Shown: positions 1 through 14,374 of the stretch, piece after piece
Layout: each line of letters begins with the position of its first letter
Numbering within the stretch: the first letter of the stretch is position 1
From: Purshia tridentata
Lineage: Eukaryota > Streptophyta > Magnoliopsida > Rosales > Rosaceae
Direction: 5' to 3'
Assembly: GCA_003254885.1 (NCBI GenBank)
Contig: QANT01007405.1
Location: forward strand, 1 to 64,000
Length of the DNA: 64,000 bases
The notes under the pieces: model-generated
Told to the model about the DNA's origin: nothing
Database searches by the model: none
Seen by the model: the letters and a program-made list of their open reading frames with translations, nothing else
Position numbers and translations under genes: made by a program

Positions 1-436
1 ATCAATCAATTTGCATGAATCGCCGACCGATCGATGCTACTTTTATCTTGGAAGGTATAGACAAAATTAAGCACATCTAACAAAATATGTGGTATGTCAG
101 TAATAGTTAACAAACAAATTTATTTTGTATAATTAAATTCATAATCTAAATATTAGAGAAGTGCTCAGTAAAATATCTATATTTGTGTGTGTACGTGACA
201 GTATTAACAATATGTGGTATTGACACAACAATATTTTGTTTTGTAATTGTACGCATGTTATAATTTCGAGGCCAATAATAATCACAAGACCTAATTGGCA
301 TATATACCAGGTGATGAGATACACATTCATTCTTAATATGATCCAAACTAGTAAATTTGGTTCAGATACCAACTTATTCTAAATTAATTCATGATTTTAA
401 TAGTGATCTGAAAATGCATATATATGTACCCTGCAG

Positions 437-1078
437 CGTGTGCAAAAAATAATACCTCCTCATTACATTTTACACCGTAATGAGAACAATGAAACAGCGG
501 AGGCTGTATTCAATGAAAAGCACAAAGAGCTTCTGAAGTCAGCACAAAAGTGGATAAAAGAAACTGCTCAGGCATGCACAGTCGTGGGGGTTCTAATGGC
601 CACCCTGGTCTTTGCAGCGGCATACTCGGTTCCTGGGGGCAACGACCCAATAAATGGCCTTCCTATTTTCCGCGATTCTCCTTTCTTTTGGGTCTTCACC
701 ATCATGGACATTATCTCGCTTTGCAGCTCATTGGCCTCTGTGGTAATGTTTCTTTCTGTCCTAACATCTCCCCTTGAGTATCCATATTTTCGTCACTCAA
801 TCCCGCGCAAGCTAAAATTTGGATTTGTCCTATTATTCTTGTCCATGATAACCACCATGTTTGCCTTCAGTGCTACCATCTTTCTATTAATTCATGATCT
901 CCAGAAGAAATGGACTAGGTCTCTGGTTTATACAGTTGCTCTTCTTCCAGTGACTGTGTTCGGACTGGTGCAATTTCCTTTGTATCAAGCATTCTATGAA
1001 TGTGTCAAATTCATATCTAAGAAAATATTCAAGAAGATTTTGCCCTATTGCTATCAGAAAGCTAGAAGGCATAATTGA
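437..1078 (+). CDS. Ankyrin-repeat/PGG-domain membrane protein, last exon (partial)
   Basis: This is the 3' terminal exon of an ITN1/ACD6-like ankyrin protein; the ankyrin repeats lie left of the window. The exon follows an acceptor ending ctgcag at 431-436 and reads RVQKIIPPHYILHRNE, the usual link from the last ankyrin repeat. The PGG domain follows: a first hydrophobic segment (VVGVLMATLVFAAAYSVPGGN) with the diagnostic PGG, then three more membrane segments (FFWVFTIMDIISLCSSL, FGFVLLFLSMITTMFAFSA, LVYTVALLPVTVFGLVQF). The end is basic and the stop is TGA at 1076-1078. Family members sit in the plasma membrane or endomembranes and act in stress, salicylate or salt responses; the role of this one cannot be narrowed. 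No ATG is expected because this is an internal reading frame. Confidence 0.9.
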   Translation, partial: RVQKIIPPHYILHRNENNETAEAVFNEKHKELLKSAQKWIKETAQACTVVGVLMATLVFAAAYSVPGGNDPINGLPIFRDSPFFWVFTIMDIISLCSSLASVVMFLSVLTSPLEYPYFRHSIPRKLKFGFVLLFLSMITTMFAFSATIFLLIHDLQKKWTRSLVYTVALLPVTVFGLVQFPLYQAFYECVKFISKKIFKKILPYCYQKARRHN

Positions 1079-1867
1079 ATCTTCATTTGTGAGGGTTCTT
1101 CCTCTTTTTGCTTTTCCCCTCCCATTTCCAGGTCCACTCTTTCTCAAATTGGCTTAATTAAGGAGAGAGCGGCTTTATGTGGGAGTAGTGATGATGTTTT
1201 CTTCAAGGCCACTATCTGCCATTTTCTTGGCATAAAATTTAGGGGCTTCTGAATTTTAGTCCTTCAATAAAATTACAAAATCTGGTGTAATATTATAAAT
1301 TAAATTTAGTCTTTTGACTATTAATGTCTATATTAATAACCATATTAAAGTTTATAGTTTTTAATATTATTATTAGTTTATTTATTTCCAAAATATTCTT
1401 GTGATTAAATATTTGATCAATTTTTTTATATTCCATATTTGTAGAAGTCAAGTTAGGATTGATTTATAATGATTGACTCCTCTAACGTTATGGAACTCAA
1501 ACCTGAAAGCTCAAAATTTTTTTGATCACCTCTATTAAAATTCACTTGCCGATTGTGCTAATTACTAGCTGCAGTTCAACATTTTCAAGTACACGCTTAT
1601 GACAAGCCAAAAATTAAGAAAGTGGCTAAAATTAGTTCCAACGAGGTGTACGTATACTTAAAGTTTGATAAACTGCAGTCACGTCACAGAGGCAACGTAA
1701 GACAGAAAATAACATCAAACAAAACCAACTCGGAGAGAAATGACAAATAAAACTGCTGGTTAGAGTGGTTAAATATAGAATGTAAGTAGGTATGAATGAA
1801 TTACTTTCCAATGTATTGTTCGCTCATTCGTATCCACTCACATTCTGCACTCAAACTCTAGTTTCCA
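1079..1867. other. Intergenic spacer, no gene seen
   Basis: AT-rich sequence downstream of the ankyrin/PGG gene. I see no conserved reading frame or RNA gene. The first 150-200 bases probably hold the 3' UTR. Confidence 0.5.
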
Positions 1868-2102
1868 ATGGATGATGCCGAAACTCCCAACTCCTCCATC
1901 TCTGATCTCTTCAATTCCATTCAAAAGCATAGAAATTCGAAGCATAGCTCATCGAATGGAACACATCTACTGAGGATGATGAGGCTATCATAAATTTGGC
2001 CAGTCATGGGAAATGTACGTGAAAGATCTTAAAGTTCATCTTTGACGACGTTTAGTTGTGGCGTTGAGCAATACATGCAATATTGCAAAGACATCAAGGA
2101 AC
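1868..2102 (+). pseudogene. Possible remnant of an unrecognised gene
   Basis: An ATG at 1868 opens a reading frame with coding-like composition (MDDAETPNSSISDLFNSIQ). It goes out of frame near 1950-1960. The following stretch reads convincingly in another frame (STEDDEAIINLASHGK) before a stop. The LINE at 2116-2626 interrupts the DNA just downstream. I do not recognise the protein. It may be a decayed gene, or the first exon of a gene with a splice I cannot place. Confidence 0.25.
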
Positions 2103-2639
2103 ATTCACAACATTACTTTTTTTTTTTTGGTTAACTGGGAGGTCAAAGACCCCAAGACAAACACTACACAGCAACCAAACGAGGCTTGCAGACACCCAGG
2201 CAATCTTCAAAGAGGCAAGAAGCACACTCCGAAGGAGGCTGGAAAAACACCACAACGCCAAGATCAAGACTATGCCCCAAATGAGCCAACACATCAGTAG
2301 AGCAGTTCCTCTCCCTATAGATATCAGAGAGCTTGCAGACCCAATCCGTCTTCAAAAAGTTCTGACAAGCCTCCACCAAAGTAGCCAGGGGGTGGTGGCT
2401 AGAAGGATCTTTAAGAACAAGATTAACAGCACAACTAGAATCCATTTCCACAAGCACCAGGCGAAACCCTTTATCCCAGGCCAAGCATAAGCCATGATAG
2501 AGCCCCCAGAGTTCCACAGTGAGCACTTCACCCCTTCCAAGATTCCCAGCAAAACCAGCAAGCCACTGACCATTAGAATCTAGAAGGAGGCCACCAGCAC
2601 TGATAAGACCATGAGGCTCAATACTAATTCACAACATTA
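2103..2639 (-). mobile_element. 5'-truncated LINE (RNase H end) with 13-bp target duplication
   Basis: The minus strand encodes the C-terminal RNase H-like (RVT_3) region of a plant non-LTR retrotransposon, with motifs LTVELWGLYHGLCLAW, VLVEMDSSCAVNLV and DVLAHLGHSLDLGV. Its 3' end is marked by a run of 12 T on the plus strand (2117-2128), that is, a poly(A) tail on the element strand. The 13-bp sequence attcacaacatta occurs exactly at 2103-2115 and at 2627-2639, bracketing the element as a target site duplication. About 510 bp remain, so it is strongly 5'-truncated, as is typical of LINE insertion. The open reading frame and perfect duplication suggest a fairly young insertion. Confidence 0.85.
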
Positions 2640-3672
2640 ATTTGAGTCACCAAGTGTTTATATGCCCAAGGAGCTTTTTGTGCTGTTCTATCTGCCCTTC
2701 CATAAAATGGTTACCTCTTTAAGTGTTTTCGATATCCTTAACTATACTGGTCATTTGCCTTTGTAATGCTGGCTAGTGGCTACGTAGGTAGATTGTTTCT
2801 TAATTCTTACTTAGTTATCTGATGTACTTTCTTTGATAATTGCTAAATAAACTACATAGATCCCTTATATTTACAACATGTAGTACACGAGTTTGAGAGG
2901 GTAAGAACGCAAATGGGGAACTTGTTTAGTTCAGCAATCATGATGTCTGTGTGCAAGAGCTTACCCACTCCATCACATACTGAATGCTTAATTTATCCTT
3001 TTTTTCTTTCAAAACCCAATCATGTCGTTTTTCTTGCTCTGCTCTCTTGTTTATCCCTTTTTTCTTTGGTATAATGCATGATATCTTGCTGCCTCCTACT
3101 TTTCTCTAATCCTTTGGTATTAGTTAATATTCTCTCTCAGGACCACTGAACAATTAGTGCAGTTCAATGATGGGAATCATTTGCTTTTTAAGTTATTCCT
3201 TAAGGATCATCTTTGTAAAAAAATTAGCCAAATCGGTAATAATTTAGTCATCTAAGCAGGTTCAAAAATTAAATTGAGACTTGTGGTAAATTGGAGCATG
3301 GCAATTTTCCATACAAAAAATTGAGAATGATGGTCTTACAATATACTACTTTTTCAATCTAAGATGAGGTTCTATGAAACAGATAGATAAAGAAATTTAG
3401 TTGAACCAACAGAAGCAGGTATATGGCATTTTGATGTTGGGAAGAATGAATTTTCGATTTAGGTTTTTGTGAAAAGTGAGAACATAGCACAACTCTGCTA
3501 GAGGAAGGAATTAATTTTCTCTTATGATTTTTGGTTAATTTGATGTTCAATTTATTGCATTAATTGTGAGCCCAGATTGAAACAGAGGTGTCCTGATGTT
3601 CAATTTATCCTCATTTGCATGCTCATTAAAGAATACCAATTAAAGCTTAATTATAAAATTGACACAGTACTT
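2640..3672. other. Intergenic region with two blocks resembling the neighbouring OVATE gene
   Basis: No intact gene. About 2870-2960 resembles the DNA just upstream of the OVATE start codon (about 4272-4365); both share gcaaatggggaac followed by atcatgatgt. About 3030-3120 resembles OVATE coding DNA at 3932-4005; both share ttgctgcctcct and tttctctaatc. The blocks look like decayed partial duplicates of the OVATE locus. Confidence 0.5.
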
Positions 3673-4281
3673 TTACCAATGGAGTTTACATAAGAATAAA
3701 TCAGAGCAAACTTGATGAAACACTTCTAGTATAATACCATGATACTCTTCTGAATTCATTGAAACATAATAATTCAAGAGACTACGAAGATCCTTTGGCT
3801 CTTCGATCCGGTTTGCCATTATCATCTCCGCCATGGACTCCCTAAAATCGTCTCTCGGATCATAAGAGCACTTCTCCATGGCAACCATGACAATGAATTT
3901 AGTCCCCCCTCCTGCAGCTTTATGATGATCACCTCTCTGCTTTCTTCTCTGATGATCTACATGATCTATTGCTGCCTCCTGCCTTTCTCTAATCATTTGG
4001 TCTAGTCTCTCTTGAACCATGGCATGTGCTAGGCTTGATATTGATGGGTACCTATCACAACTACTTGAGCTCTCTACTTCCTCTGAGGATGAAGAAACAC
4101 TAAGCCTGCAATTGCAACACAAGGCCCTGCATGCTCTCTGTTGAAGCTGTGTTTGCTTCCTCCCTTGCCTGGAGGCTTTCATTGTGGGAGCTTTGAAGGA
4201 AATTTTGGGCAAAATTATTGATTTATGCACAATTGGCAAGTGGAGCATGTTTATCATGATTGTGTCTTGTGTTGAAAACAT
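3673..4281 (-). CDS. OVATE family protein (OFP), transcriptional repressor
   Basis: This intronless gene encodes a protein of up to 202 aa. The C-terminal third is a full OVATE domain (about residues 128-196): FIVMVAMEKCSYDPRDDF, then ESMAEMIMANRI, then LLNYYVSMNSEEYHGIIL and VFHQVCSDLF. The middle has a serine/glutamate-rich stretch and a Cys-rich patch (RACRALCCNC). OFPs are nuclear plant proteins that bind TALE homeodomain (KNOX/BELL) partners and repress transcription, affecting organ shape. The true start is uncertain: the longest frame starts at 4281, but the in-frame methionine at residue 34 (MKASRQGRKQ) begins a more OFP-like N terminus. The hAT element lies about 740 bp upstream of the longest start, in the likely promoter. 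The subfamily cannot be fixed from sequence alone. Confidence 0.9.
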   Translation of the reverse strand: MFSTQDTIMINMLHLPIVHKSIILPKISFKAPTMKASRQGRKQTQLQQRACRALCCNCRLSVSSSSEEVESSSSCDRYPSISSLAHAMVQERLDQMIRERQEAAIDHVDHQRRKQRGDHHKAAGGGTKFIVMVAMEKCSYDPRDDFRESMAEMIMANRIEEPKDLRSLLNYYVSMNSEEYHGIILEVFHQVCSDLFLCKLHW

Positions 4282-5013
4282 TTAATACATGATTAGAGAA
4301 GGTAATATTGCAAATGGGGAACATTGGTTTAGTTAATTGAGCCAGTGATCATGATGTTTAAGGGGACCTCCATAGTATCCTTTATAGGGTCTTATTAGGT
4401 GGCATGCTTTGGAAAGTTTGATTAATATGGAAAGTATGGGTTCCATGAAGCCTATTTATTAAAGCTCTGTAATAGAAAACATAATGACAATGGAATTTTT
4501 GGTTAGGTTTCACATGCCTCTCATCATAGTGATAAACCAATCTGCAGATTGTGAATATGCTGACTGATTGCTACATGACTTGAGATTACAAGGAAAATTC
4601 ACACACACACATAAATATGTTTATCTTGTAGTAGGGCTAGCTTCAGTAATGGGGTCCAAATACCAAACATGATTATATGATGAGAGGGTTGCTGGTACAT
4701 GGTTTAGGGACAAAGCATGTTTTTATGCTTTGCTAGAGTCTCTTTTTCAAGTTTTAGATGATAAGATGAATTGAATAGAGCTTCTTGCATTAATTCAATC
4801 TCCAATTTCTTTTAGTGAAGAGATGAAGATTCCATCTTTATTACTTGTTTAATGCTGCTTGTTGCCTCATCAAATTATGCAGAAGATCCCACAAAGATTT
4901 ACACAGCTGGTGAGAATCTCTTTAATGGATTCCTCCTTTGTAGTTTGGACACAAAGCAAGCTAGAAAGGGGAAAAATAAAAAATAAATTTACTAAAATGG
5001 TAGTTCAAGGTTA
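4282..5013. promoter_or_regulatory. Probable OVATE gene promoter region
   Basis: This is the spacer between the OVATE start and the hAT left target duplication. No other gene is visible. It should contain the OFP promoter, read leftwards, by position alone. I cannot assign individual elements. Confidence 0.4.
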
Positions 5014-5145
5014 GTAGCATGCAGGGACGGATCCAGGAATTTTATCCGGGGGGTCATAGTGTTAAATTATATGAATTTTCTTTTACGGAAATAACACTAA
5101 AAATTTGATAGTTTCATTAATAATTCATAATCATAACAATACAAG

Positions 5146-7506
5146 CTACAGTTGTCCACGACGCGATTTCATATTCTGAAAACGTGTCATTATAGTTTCA
5201 TTATCAATAAAACTAAAAACGTCTTTTTCAATGTAGACAACCAAGCTATCGCTCAACCATTGATCTCCCATTTTGTTGCGGAGTGGACCCTTAATAATAT
5301 TCATGGCAGAAAATGCCCTCTCCACTGAAGCAGTTGCAACTGGTAAGACCAAAGCTAATGTGATAAGCAAATACACATAAGTATATGTCCGATCCAACCC
5401 CTTCTCCACCAATTTTTTCGCAAGATCACCAATTTCTTTCAATTCAGAAAAATCACTACTTGAACGCATATGATGAACATAAATCCAAAGTTGATCTTCA
5501 AGTGCCAATAGATCTCGATTCGAAAAATCATGAGGATAAAATTGAGCAAGGCGAAGTAGCTTTTGTATGTCAAAAGCTGCAAAAGAATTTTCTGGACTCA
5601 AACATGCCAAACAAAGAAGTAACTCACTATTTACCTCATTGAAGCGATCCTGTAATTCCACAAGTTGCTCATCAATGACATAAATAAAGAGTTCCACACG
5701 ATAATGATGATGATATGTTTTTATTGGAGCATTGCGCCGTGACCTCCCTCGAGCTACATATGTCGCATCCATGTCCGGAACCTCAATATGATTTGAGGCA
5801 CAAAAGGAATATACTTGATCAACAAAAATATCAAACCCATTATTCCTCATGTGATGTAGTCTTTCCTTGCATGCTTTGACTAAAGCCATTGCACTCACAA
5901 TCTCTTGATCTTTCTTTTGTAATAACTTGGACAAAATATTTGTGATTCCCAATATAGATCTCATCAAAAATAAGTGAAACACAAATTCAAAGGATTGTAT
6001 CTCTCCCAATAATCTATTTGCTTCACCCACACTATCATTGTAGCGATCATCAACAATCAATTCAAGCACATTCACAATGGATGGAAACATGGAAATCAAA
6101 CTAATTAACGTACCATAATGGGAGTTCCAACGTGTATCACCGGCACGTTTGAGACTAGATTCTTGATTTAAGCCTCGCCCCGTTTGAAGACTATCATTTT
6201 CAAAGGCTTCCATAACATGCTTTTGGAGTTGTTCTCTCAATGAATCACGACGCTTGCAAGATGCTCCAATAATATTAACCACACTATTACAAGATGTGAA
6301 AAATGTGGCAATGTCTGCATTTTTCTTTGCAACGGCAATAAGAGCTAATTGAAGTTGATGAGCAAAGCAATGAATATAAAATGCACATGGTTGTTCTCTT
6401 AAAATTCTTGTTTTAAGGCCATTGAACTCACCTCTCATATTACTAGCTCCATCATAACCTTGTCCTCGTAGCTTGGAAAAGCTCAATTTGTTGAAAGAAA
6501 AGAATGCATCAATGGCATCCTTTAGTGCACTAGAAGTGGTTTCAGCAACATGTTGGACCCCTACAAATCTTTCAATTACTTGCCCTTTGTCGTCCACATA
6601 ACGCAACACCATAGCCATTTGCTCTTTTATTGAAATATCACGTGAATCATCCACCATTATAGAAAATAGTCGATCTTTCATATCACTCATGATATTACTA
6701 ATGGTTTCCATGGCACATGCACTAACAAGATCCTTTTGAATTGAAGGTGCCACTAACTTGAGATTCCTCGAGGCATGTTCAAACACAACGGCCTTAACTT
6801 TCTCATCATGATCTGCAAGAAAGTGCAAAAGCTCCAAATAATTCCCTCGATTGCCTGAAGTGGCACTTTCATCATTGCCACGAAAAGAAAGCCCCTGTCG
6901 CAACAAAAACTTTGTGCAATCGATTGCTGCATTCAAACAAGTACGATAATGCACACGAGCTTGATCTGACTGTTTTCCCATAACTGTTTCAATATGCGAC
7001 TTTTGGTTCATTAGATGCATAGCAGCTTCTCTAGATCGATTGTGAGCACTACCAACCGGCCCAACATGAATGCTAAACTTTTCTCTCCCCTTCTTCCAAT
7101 TCTTGAAGCCTACCTCAGTAAAGACGTCACTGCCCGCTTGTTCAAAGTTTGATTTAAATAGATAGCAATAAAAGCAATATGCAGCATCCTTAGATATACT
7201 ATACTCTAACCAATCAAACTCATCAAACCATTGAGCAATGAAGCGTCGATCAATTCCCGATTGATTAGTTAGTAAGAATGTATGACCTCTAGGTTGACAA
7301 GGTCCCTTTTGTAGATATGCTCTTCGGATCTCATCTCGAAAATTAGGGCTATAATCCATCATTTGAATTCTTAGTCCAGGGTCCGCCTGAAGATTAGCCA
7401 AAACCTCATCTAACGATTCTTGTCTTGATCCTCTTGAACTACCCGAATTATCCAAAGTAACTGTTGAAATTTTTCTCCTAAAAAATCGTTCCATAATGCT
7501 ACACAT
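5146..7506 (-). CDS. hAT transposase, ZMYM1-like (TTF zinc finger, DUF4371, hAT dimerisation)
   Basis: This 786-aa uninterrupted ORF is the transposase of the surrounding element. It has an N-terminal TTF-type zinc-finger region (about residues 45-120, with CFYCYLF), a DUF4371-like middle and a C-terminal hAT dimerisation region. Candidate RNase H-fold catalytic acids are D286/D287 (IMVDDSRD), D352 (GQGYDGASNM) and E729 (ATASVERAFSAM). The HCFAHQLQLAL and DTRWNSHYG blocks are also family-typical. All key motifs are present, so it could be functional. It excises and reinserts the element by cut and paste in the nucleus. The start chosen is the first methionine of the open frame (MCSIMERFF); residue M5 is an alternative. 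Its promoter would lie in the GC-rich DNA at 7507-8418. Confidence 0.93.
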   Translation of the reverse strand: MCSIMERFFRRKISTVTLDNSGSSRGSRQESLDEVLANLQADPGLRIQMMDYSPNFRDEIRRAYLQKGPCQPRGHTFLLTNQSGIDRRFIAQWFDEFDWLEYSISKDAAYCFYCYLFKSNFEQAGSDVFTEVGFKNWKKGREKFSIHVGPVGSAHNRSREAAMHLMNQKSHIETVMGKQSDQARVHYRTCLNAAIDCTKFLLRQGLSFRGNDESATSGNRGNYLELLHFLADHDEKVKAVVFEHASRNLKLVAPSIQKDLVSACAMETISNIMSDMKDRLFSIMVDDSRDISIKEQMAMVLRYVDDKGQVIERFVGVQHVAETTSSALKDAIDAFFSFNKLSFSKLRGQGYDGASNMRGEFNGLKTRILREQPCAFYIHCFAHQLQLALIAVAKKNADIATFFTSCNSVVNIIGASCKRRDSLREQLQKHVMEAFENDSLQTGRGLNQESSLKRAGDTRWNSHYGTLISLISMFPSIVNVLELIVDDRYNDSVGEANRLLGEIQSFEFVFHLFLMRSILGITNILSKLLQKKDQEIVSAMALVKACKERLHHMRNNGFDIFVDQVYSFCASNHIEVPDMDATYVARGRSRRNAPIKTYHHHYRVELFIYVIDEQLVELQDRFNEVNSELLLCLACLSPENSFAAFDIQKLLRLAQFYPHDFSNRDLLALEDQLWIYVHHMRSSSDFSELKEIGDLAKKLVEKGLDRTYTYVYLLITLALVLPVATASVERAFSAMNIIKGPLRNKMGDQWLSDSLVVYIEKDVFSFIDNETIMTRFQNMKSRRGQL

Positions 7507-8063
7507 TTCAATTAATCAAAACAAAAATTCAGTAAGCTATTGTTATGCCAAATTCCCAATGAATCAACCAAATCAACTAATTTTCAATAATCAAATAAAT
7601 ATCATATTATCAATAAATCAATATCATTAACAAATTAACAATAAATCACACTAATAGTCTAATTCAATCATTCAATAATCTTACTAATTTGTTAAAAAAC
7701 ATCCTATATTCTAAATTTAGGGTGAATTAGAAATTTAGGGATTAGGGTCTTAAAATTGAAACTTACTTGATTTTGGGATTTTGGAGAAAATTTGTGGCTT
7801 TGTGAAATTGTGAGCAGCAAGGGAGGCGACGGGCAAAGGCAAGGCAGCCTAGCAGCGATGATGCTCAGCTGGATGGTGGGTTTGGCTGTCTGTGATTGTT
7901 TGGGTGAGATGAGAGGTTTTGATTTCGGGGGCAGCAGCTTCTGAACAGAGGGCTGGAGGCTGGTTTATGTGGGTTTCTGATACATGGGTCAGTCTTTTTT
8001 TTATTTATGAAGGGACCAGCCAAAACGACGCCGGCTGGGTAAGAAAATTAAATAAGCCTAGCC

Positions 8064-8083
8064 CCAAAACGACGTCGTTTTGG
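8064..8083. repeat. 20-bp perfect palindrome in hAT subterminal region
   Basis: ccaaaacgacgtcgttttgg reads identically on both strands. It sits inside a looser inverted repeat: aagcct lies just left and aggctt just right. It lies in the 5' non-coding part of the hAT element and could be a transposase or host-factor binding site. Confidence 0.8.
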
Positions 8084-8457
8084 CCAGGCTTAAAACAGAA
8101 AAAAAAAAATTATGCAGGAAGACGGGCTGGCGCTGGGTGCAGGGGGGCTGTGCGTCACTGCGTCACTGCGTGCGTCGTGAGAGGCAGAGAACGGAGGGGC
8201 AGGGCACTGGCAGAGGCTGGTTTGAACCAGTCAGGCGACGCGAGCGGTAGGGGAGGCTGGGTCGCTGTCCATAGTGCGGAGGGTCGCTGTCCCGAGGGCG
8301 GAGGGTCGCCGTGGTCGTCTGGCTGGGTTGACTGGTGGTTAGCTTCTGGGCTGGGTCGTCCGGCTGGGTCGCCGGGGGGTCGTCCGACCCCCCACTCTTG
8401 GCTGTGGATCCGTCCCTGGTAGCATGTGACCAAATCAGTTTGGATTATATATAACTN

Positions 8458-8545
8458 AAAAAATAAATTTACTAAAATGGTAGTTCAAGGTGAGTAGCAT
8501 GTGACCAAATCAGTTTGGATTATATATAACTTGTCATGCTTAATG
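8458..8545. repeat. Second copy of hAT flanking DNA (empty-site allele)
   Basis: After the N at 8457 the sequence repeats the left flank of the hAT element (4973-5021). It then runs straight through a single gtagcatg into the right flank (same as 8427-8456), with no transposon. One base differs from the left flank (ggtgag against ggttag). This is the structure expected of the allele without the insertion. Confidence 0.9.
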
Positions 8546-9600
8546 TGTAGGTACAAAAGCATCATTTACAAGTACGCAGTTGCTAAATGAATAGAGTAGC
8601 ACGTGTTGATATGATGATCATAAGTAAAGCTAGCTAAAGCATAACTTGATCCTGATATTAAAGGTAACATATAGGCTAATGATCACAATATCTTGGTTAG
8701 AGTTGTTGCCTCCATGTGTTTTGTTAGACTTAATAACTGCTCAAGTGCTCATTGGCCTTTCAAATGCCGGCTGTCAGCCAAAAAGTGAAACCTATATGAC
8801 TCCAACCCTCCTTGGGTTTCAAACTACAAGTCAGTCATGGACTCATGAGCCGCGGATTATCTCTTGGGTTTCAAACCTTCAAACATGCTGGGTTGTCAAG
8901 TTGGACTATCTTTCGAATTGCAGCCAAATGGTCCAACAATCAAATTTTGTATGGTTCTCAAATTGGGAAGCCTACTTTACATGAAAACTAAACCATTCAC
9001 AGCCTAAGTTAAGTTGACAGACAGTTTGGGCTTTGTCTCCTATCTGAGCCCAAATATCATTAATCAGCTAAGAGACTGGTTAATAATCAGGATTTGTATG
9101 GCATTGTTCTGAACAAAATGCATGCAAGACAGACTGGTTACCTGAGATGGCTAATCTAATCCTTATTACCAAACACCCTTTATTCCAACTAACGTAAGAT
9201 CGCGATTCCGGAATATGCCTTTTCGCGTCTAGATTTCTGGCGCCCACCAATCTCCGAATGTTAGGTAAGCACCAACCGCAAAAGCCTTCATCCAATATCC
9301 ACTGCACTTTAGACCACCATAACATACTATGCACCACCTTACTGACCAACCACGATTCTCGATCATCTAATTCCCAAAACACCCTTAAATCAACCGTGCA
9401 ACTAACCTTCAGGGCGGAGAATACAAGGCACAAAAAGACGTTCTTACCCTTATCAACCCCGCGTTTAAACGAATACAACACTGTCTGAGTCGAAGACAAA
9501 TTCGATAGATTCACGCTTGCCTAGGCTAGCAGAGTAGCAGTCACACCTAAACTCAAAGATCTCAGAGCGAGTGTGCTTTTGTGTTTGTTTAGGTTTAAAA
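8546..9600. other. Intergenic region and PFP-beta promoter/5' UTR
   Basis: No supported gene. The last 100-150 bases before 9601 probably include the 5' UTR of PFP-beta. I see no clear TATA box. Confidence 0.4.

Positions 9601-14374
<4,774 letters not shown>

Larger units (their letters stand above)
5014..8426 (-). mobile_element. Complete-looking autonomous hAT transposon with TSDs
   Basis: The element spans 5022-8418 (3397 bp). It begins cagggacggatcca (5022-5035) and ends with the exact reverse complement (8405-8418), a 14-bp perfect terminal inverted repeat. The 8-bp gtagcatg lies directly outside both ends (5014-5021 and 8419-8426), which is the target duplication length of the hAT superfamily. 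The interior carries one intact transposase ORF on the minus strand. The right (5') subterminal region is GC-rich, with six GGGTCG-type repeats between about 8258 and 8390 and a 20-bp palindrome at 8064-8083. Perfect ends, perfect duplication and an open ORF point to recent transposition. Confidence 0.95.

Noticed and set aside
5385-5642. Plus-strand ORF of 85 codons
   Set aside because: Antisense shadow of the hAT transposase.
7919-8422. Plus-strand ORF of 167 codons and its minus-strand partner (8155-8433)
   Set aside because: They lie in the GC-rich 5' end of the hAT element, use low-complexity codons, run over the TIR and show no family motif.
9080-9514. Minus-strand ORF of 144 codons upstream of PFP-beta
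   Set aside because: No recognisable motif, and it overlaps the likely PFP-beta promoter and leader.
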